NCBI GenBank assembly: GCA_023438965.1
Contig: JAEXPB010000165.1
Location: 1-6,707 of the forward strand
Direction of reading: 5' to 3'
DNA length: 6,707 bases
DNA from: Bacillota bacterium
Lineage (GTDB): Bacteria; Bacillota; Clostridia; Saccharofermentanales; UBA5734
The notes under the pieces are model-generated. The model made no database searches, was not told where the DNA came from, and was given only the letters and a program-made list of their open reading frames with translations. A program made the translations under genes and the position numbers. Below, piece after piece: positions 6,655-6,707 of this stretch (within the stretch, counting starts at the first letter, position 1; each line of letters starts with the position of its first letter).

Positions 6655-6707
6655 ACCGGCTGCGGCTTTACGCCGGCTTCGCGCTTGCGGCCGGCATCGT
6701 GCTCATG
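6651..6707 (+). CDS. Start of a probable membrane protein of the polysaccharide locus (3' partial)
   Basis: ATG 6651 overlaps the glycosyltransferase stop as ATGA, and GGTGG at 6641-6645 gives a ribosome binding site five bases upstream. The frame stays open for the 19 codons to the window end: MNRLRLYAGFALAAGIVLM. Two Arg residues followed by a hydrophobic run look like the beginning of a first membrane helix or a signal anchor. By position it could be a repeat-unit polymerase/ligase, a flippase or a chain-length/export protein, but there is too little sequence to decide. Overlap, ribosome binding site and context together make a real gene likely. Confidence 0.6.
   Translation, partial: MNRLRLYAGFALAAGIVLM

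Overview
The window looks like chromosomal DNA of a GC-rich bacterium, most likely a Firmicute (Clostridia-like). This is an inference from gene content: an FtsX-type permease with a very long coiled-coil arm, a stand-alone HD-GYP protein with a clostridial-style N-terminal domain, GGAGG-type ribosome binding sites and sigma-A-like promoters. No marker gene is present, so the taxonomy is tentative. The genes are ordinary in composition and closely packed, and no mobile element, CRISPR array, tRNA or rRNA is visible.

Left part (1-3502, + strand): the 3' portion of a large ABC transporter permease, whose true start lies upstream of the window, is followed after 44 bases by a TetR-family regulator. 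The two are probably one transcription unit, with the regulator likely controlling the transporter. A short hairpin sits between them, but it lacks the U-tract of a terminator.

Middle (3514-4596, - strand): an intact HD-GYP protein, a predicted cyclic-di-GMP phosphodiesterase, converges on the TetR gene with 11 bases between stop codons and no visible terminator. The 235-base gap upstream of it is the only substantial intergenic region. It is clearly more AT-rich in its centre and holds two divergent promoters: an extended -10 promoter for the HD-GYP gene, and a near-consensus TTGACA-N18-TAAAAT promoter for the genes to the right. Each leader carries a hairpin close to the ribosome binding site.

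Right part (4832-6707, + strand): the start of a surface or exopolysaccharide locus. A membrane polyprenyl-phosphate sugar-1-phosphate transferase (the priming enzyme) overlaps by one base a GT4-type glycosyltransferase. That gene in turn overlaps by ATGA the start of a third gene, which is cut by the window edge and begins with a hydrophobic segment. The three are tightly coupled in translation and probably build a lipid-linked glycan in sequence.

The most suggestive arrangement is the shared control region between a c-di-GMP-degrading enzyme and a polysaccharide operon. No convincingly new biological system is visible: every complete gene belongs to a recognisable family.
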